A stretch of 33,333 nt of DNA, taken from assembly GCA_937934115.1 (NCBI GenBank), contig CALHAH010000036.1, positions 1 to 33,333 on the forward strand, written 5' to 3'. The notes under the pieces are model-generated. The model did not search any database. It was not told where the DNA came from and worked only from the letters and a program-made list of their open reading frames with translations. The translations under genes and the position numbers were made by a program. This document shows, piece after piece, positions 33,074-33,333 of this stretch. Origin of the DNA: an uncultured Thermoanaerobaculum sp. GTDB lineage: Bacteria > Acidobacteriota > Thermoanaerobaculia > Thermoanaerobaculales > Thermoanaerobaculaceae. Each line of letters starts with the position of its first letter. Within the stretch, counting starts at the first letter, position 1.

Positions 33074-33162
33074 TAGACCACCTCCCTTTCAAAAGCCTAA
33101 TCTCCTGCGGTTTAAGGTTGCGTAGCGTCGCAGACCTTGCAGCCAACGATGAATTGACCGAG

Positions 33163-33324
33163 CTAGTTCTTGCCATTCTTTGGCGTGTACGTACCGCACT
33201 CAAACGTGCCGCCGTTGTGGCATCGGCATCTCACGATGCAGATTTCACTGCGTTTTGCAAGGGGCAAAACCTCAGCCACCGGGTCCTTAAGCCATACAAC
33301 GGGGTTGCTTGCCAAACCGTTCAT
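33163..33324 (-). CDS. RiPP precursor peptide 1
   Basis: A 53-residue peptide starting at ATG 33324 (MNGLASNPVVWLKDP); only AGGA is visible as a ribosome binding site because the window ends nine bases upstream. The leader motif VVWLKDPVAEVLP lies at residues 9-21. The core is CIVRCRCHNGGTFEC (Cys29, 33, 35, 43), pattern C-x3-C-x-C-x7-C, one residue longer than the others between the last two Cys. A short tail GTYTPKNGKN follows. The operon promoter and perhaps more precursors lie beyond the window edge. Confidence 0.83.
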   Translation of the reverse strand: MNGLASNPVVWLKDPVAEVLPLAKRSEICIVRCRCHNGGTFECGTYTPKNGKN

Positions 33325-33333
33325 TTTATTCCT

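Overview
The window looks like a chromosomal segment of a GC-rich, Gram-negative bacterium. The Gram-negative call rests on an outer-membrane barrel protein of the DUF5916 type and on many Sec-exported proteins with carboxypeptidase-regulatory-like folds. An acidobacterium-like host, possibly thermophilic, is my best guess; it is an inference, because no rRNA or marker gene is present.

Layout, left to right. (1) 129-1406, minus strand: a small Cys-rich exported peptide followed by a 350-residue exported protein. (2) 1680-6825, plus strand: a molybdenum cofactor and molybdate uptake operon with a candidate Moco riboswitch leader, moaA, moaC, a MOSC-MogA fusion and modABC, with several start/stop overlaps. 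An enoyl-CoA hydratase-like gene converges on it. (3) 7638-13629, plus strand: an exopolysaccharide block of four GT4-type glycosyltransferases and a polyprenyl-phosphate sugar phosphotransferase, almost all overlapping. (4) 13900-26700: an accessory region, minus strand, made of repeated two-gene modules (Cys-rich exported peptide, then larger exported protein). Copies of one promoter-leader cassette precede them: a TTGACA box, a variable A tract, a conserved downstream block and a 5'UTR hairpin. In between lie pseudogenes: a doubly frameshifted exported protein, a decayed exported hydrolase, a fragment of a sigma-54 activator, and one module peptide with an in-frame stop. (5) 26991-33324, minus strand: a compact candidate RiPP operon.

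The RiPP operon is the most interesting system here. Four very short genes, three of which are barely visible or invisible as long reading frames, encode peptides of 53-57 residues. All share an N-terminal leader motif around a Trp and a downstream Pro, and a C-terminal core with exactly four cysteines spaced C-x3-C-x-C-x6/7-C. They are followed by a DUF5916-like outer-membrane protein, a radical SAM/SPASM peptide maturase and an ABC exporter, with gaps of 8 bases or an 11-base overlap between the last three. The simplest reading is that the maturase modifies the four precursors, probably at Cys, and that the transporter and barrel take the products out of the cell. I know of no described class with this exact core pattern and gene set, but no database search was possible.

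The second candidate system is the family of promoter-leader cassettes driving Cys-rich peptide plus exported-protein pairs. Its hairpin is kept by paired base changes, and its homopolymer tract differs in length in every intact copy (7, 8, 9 and 10 bases).
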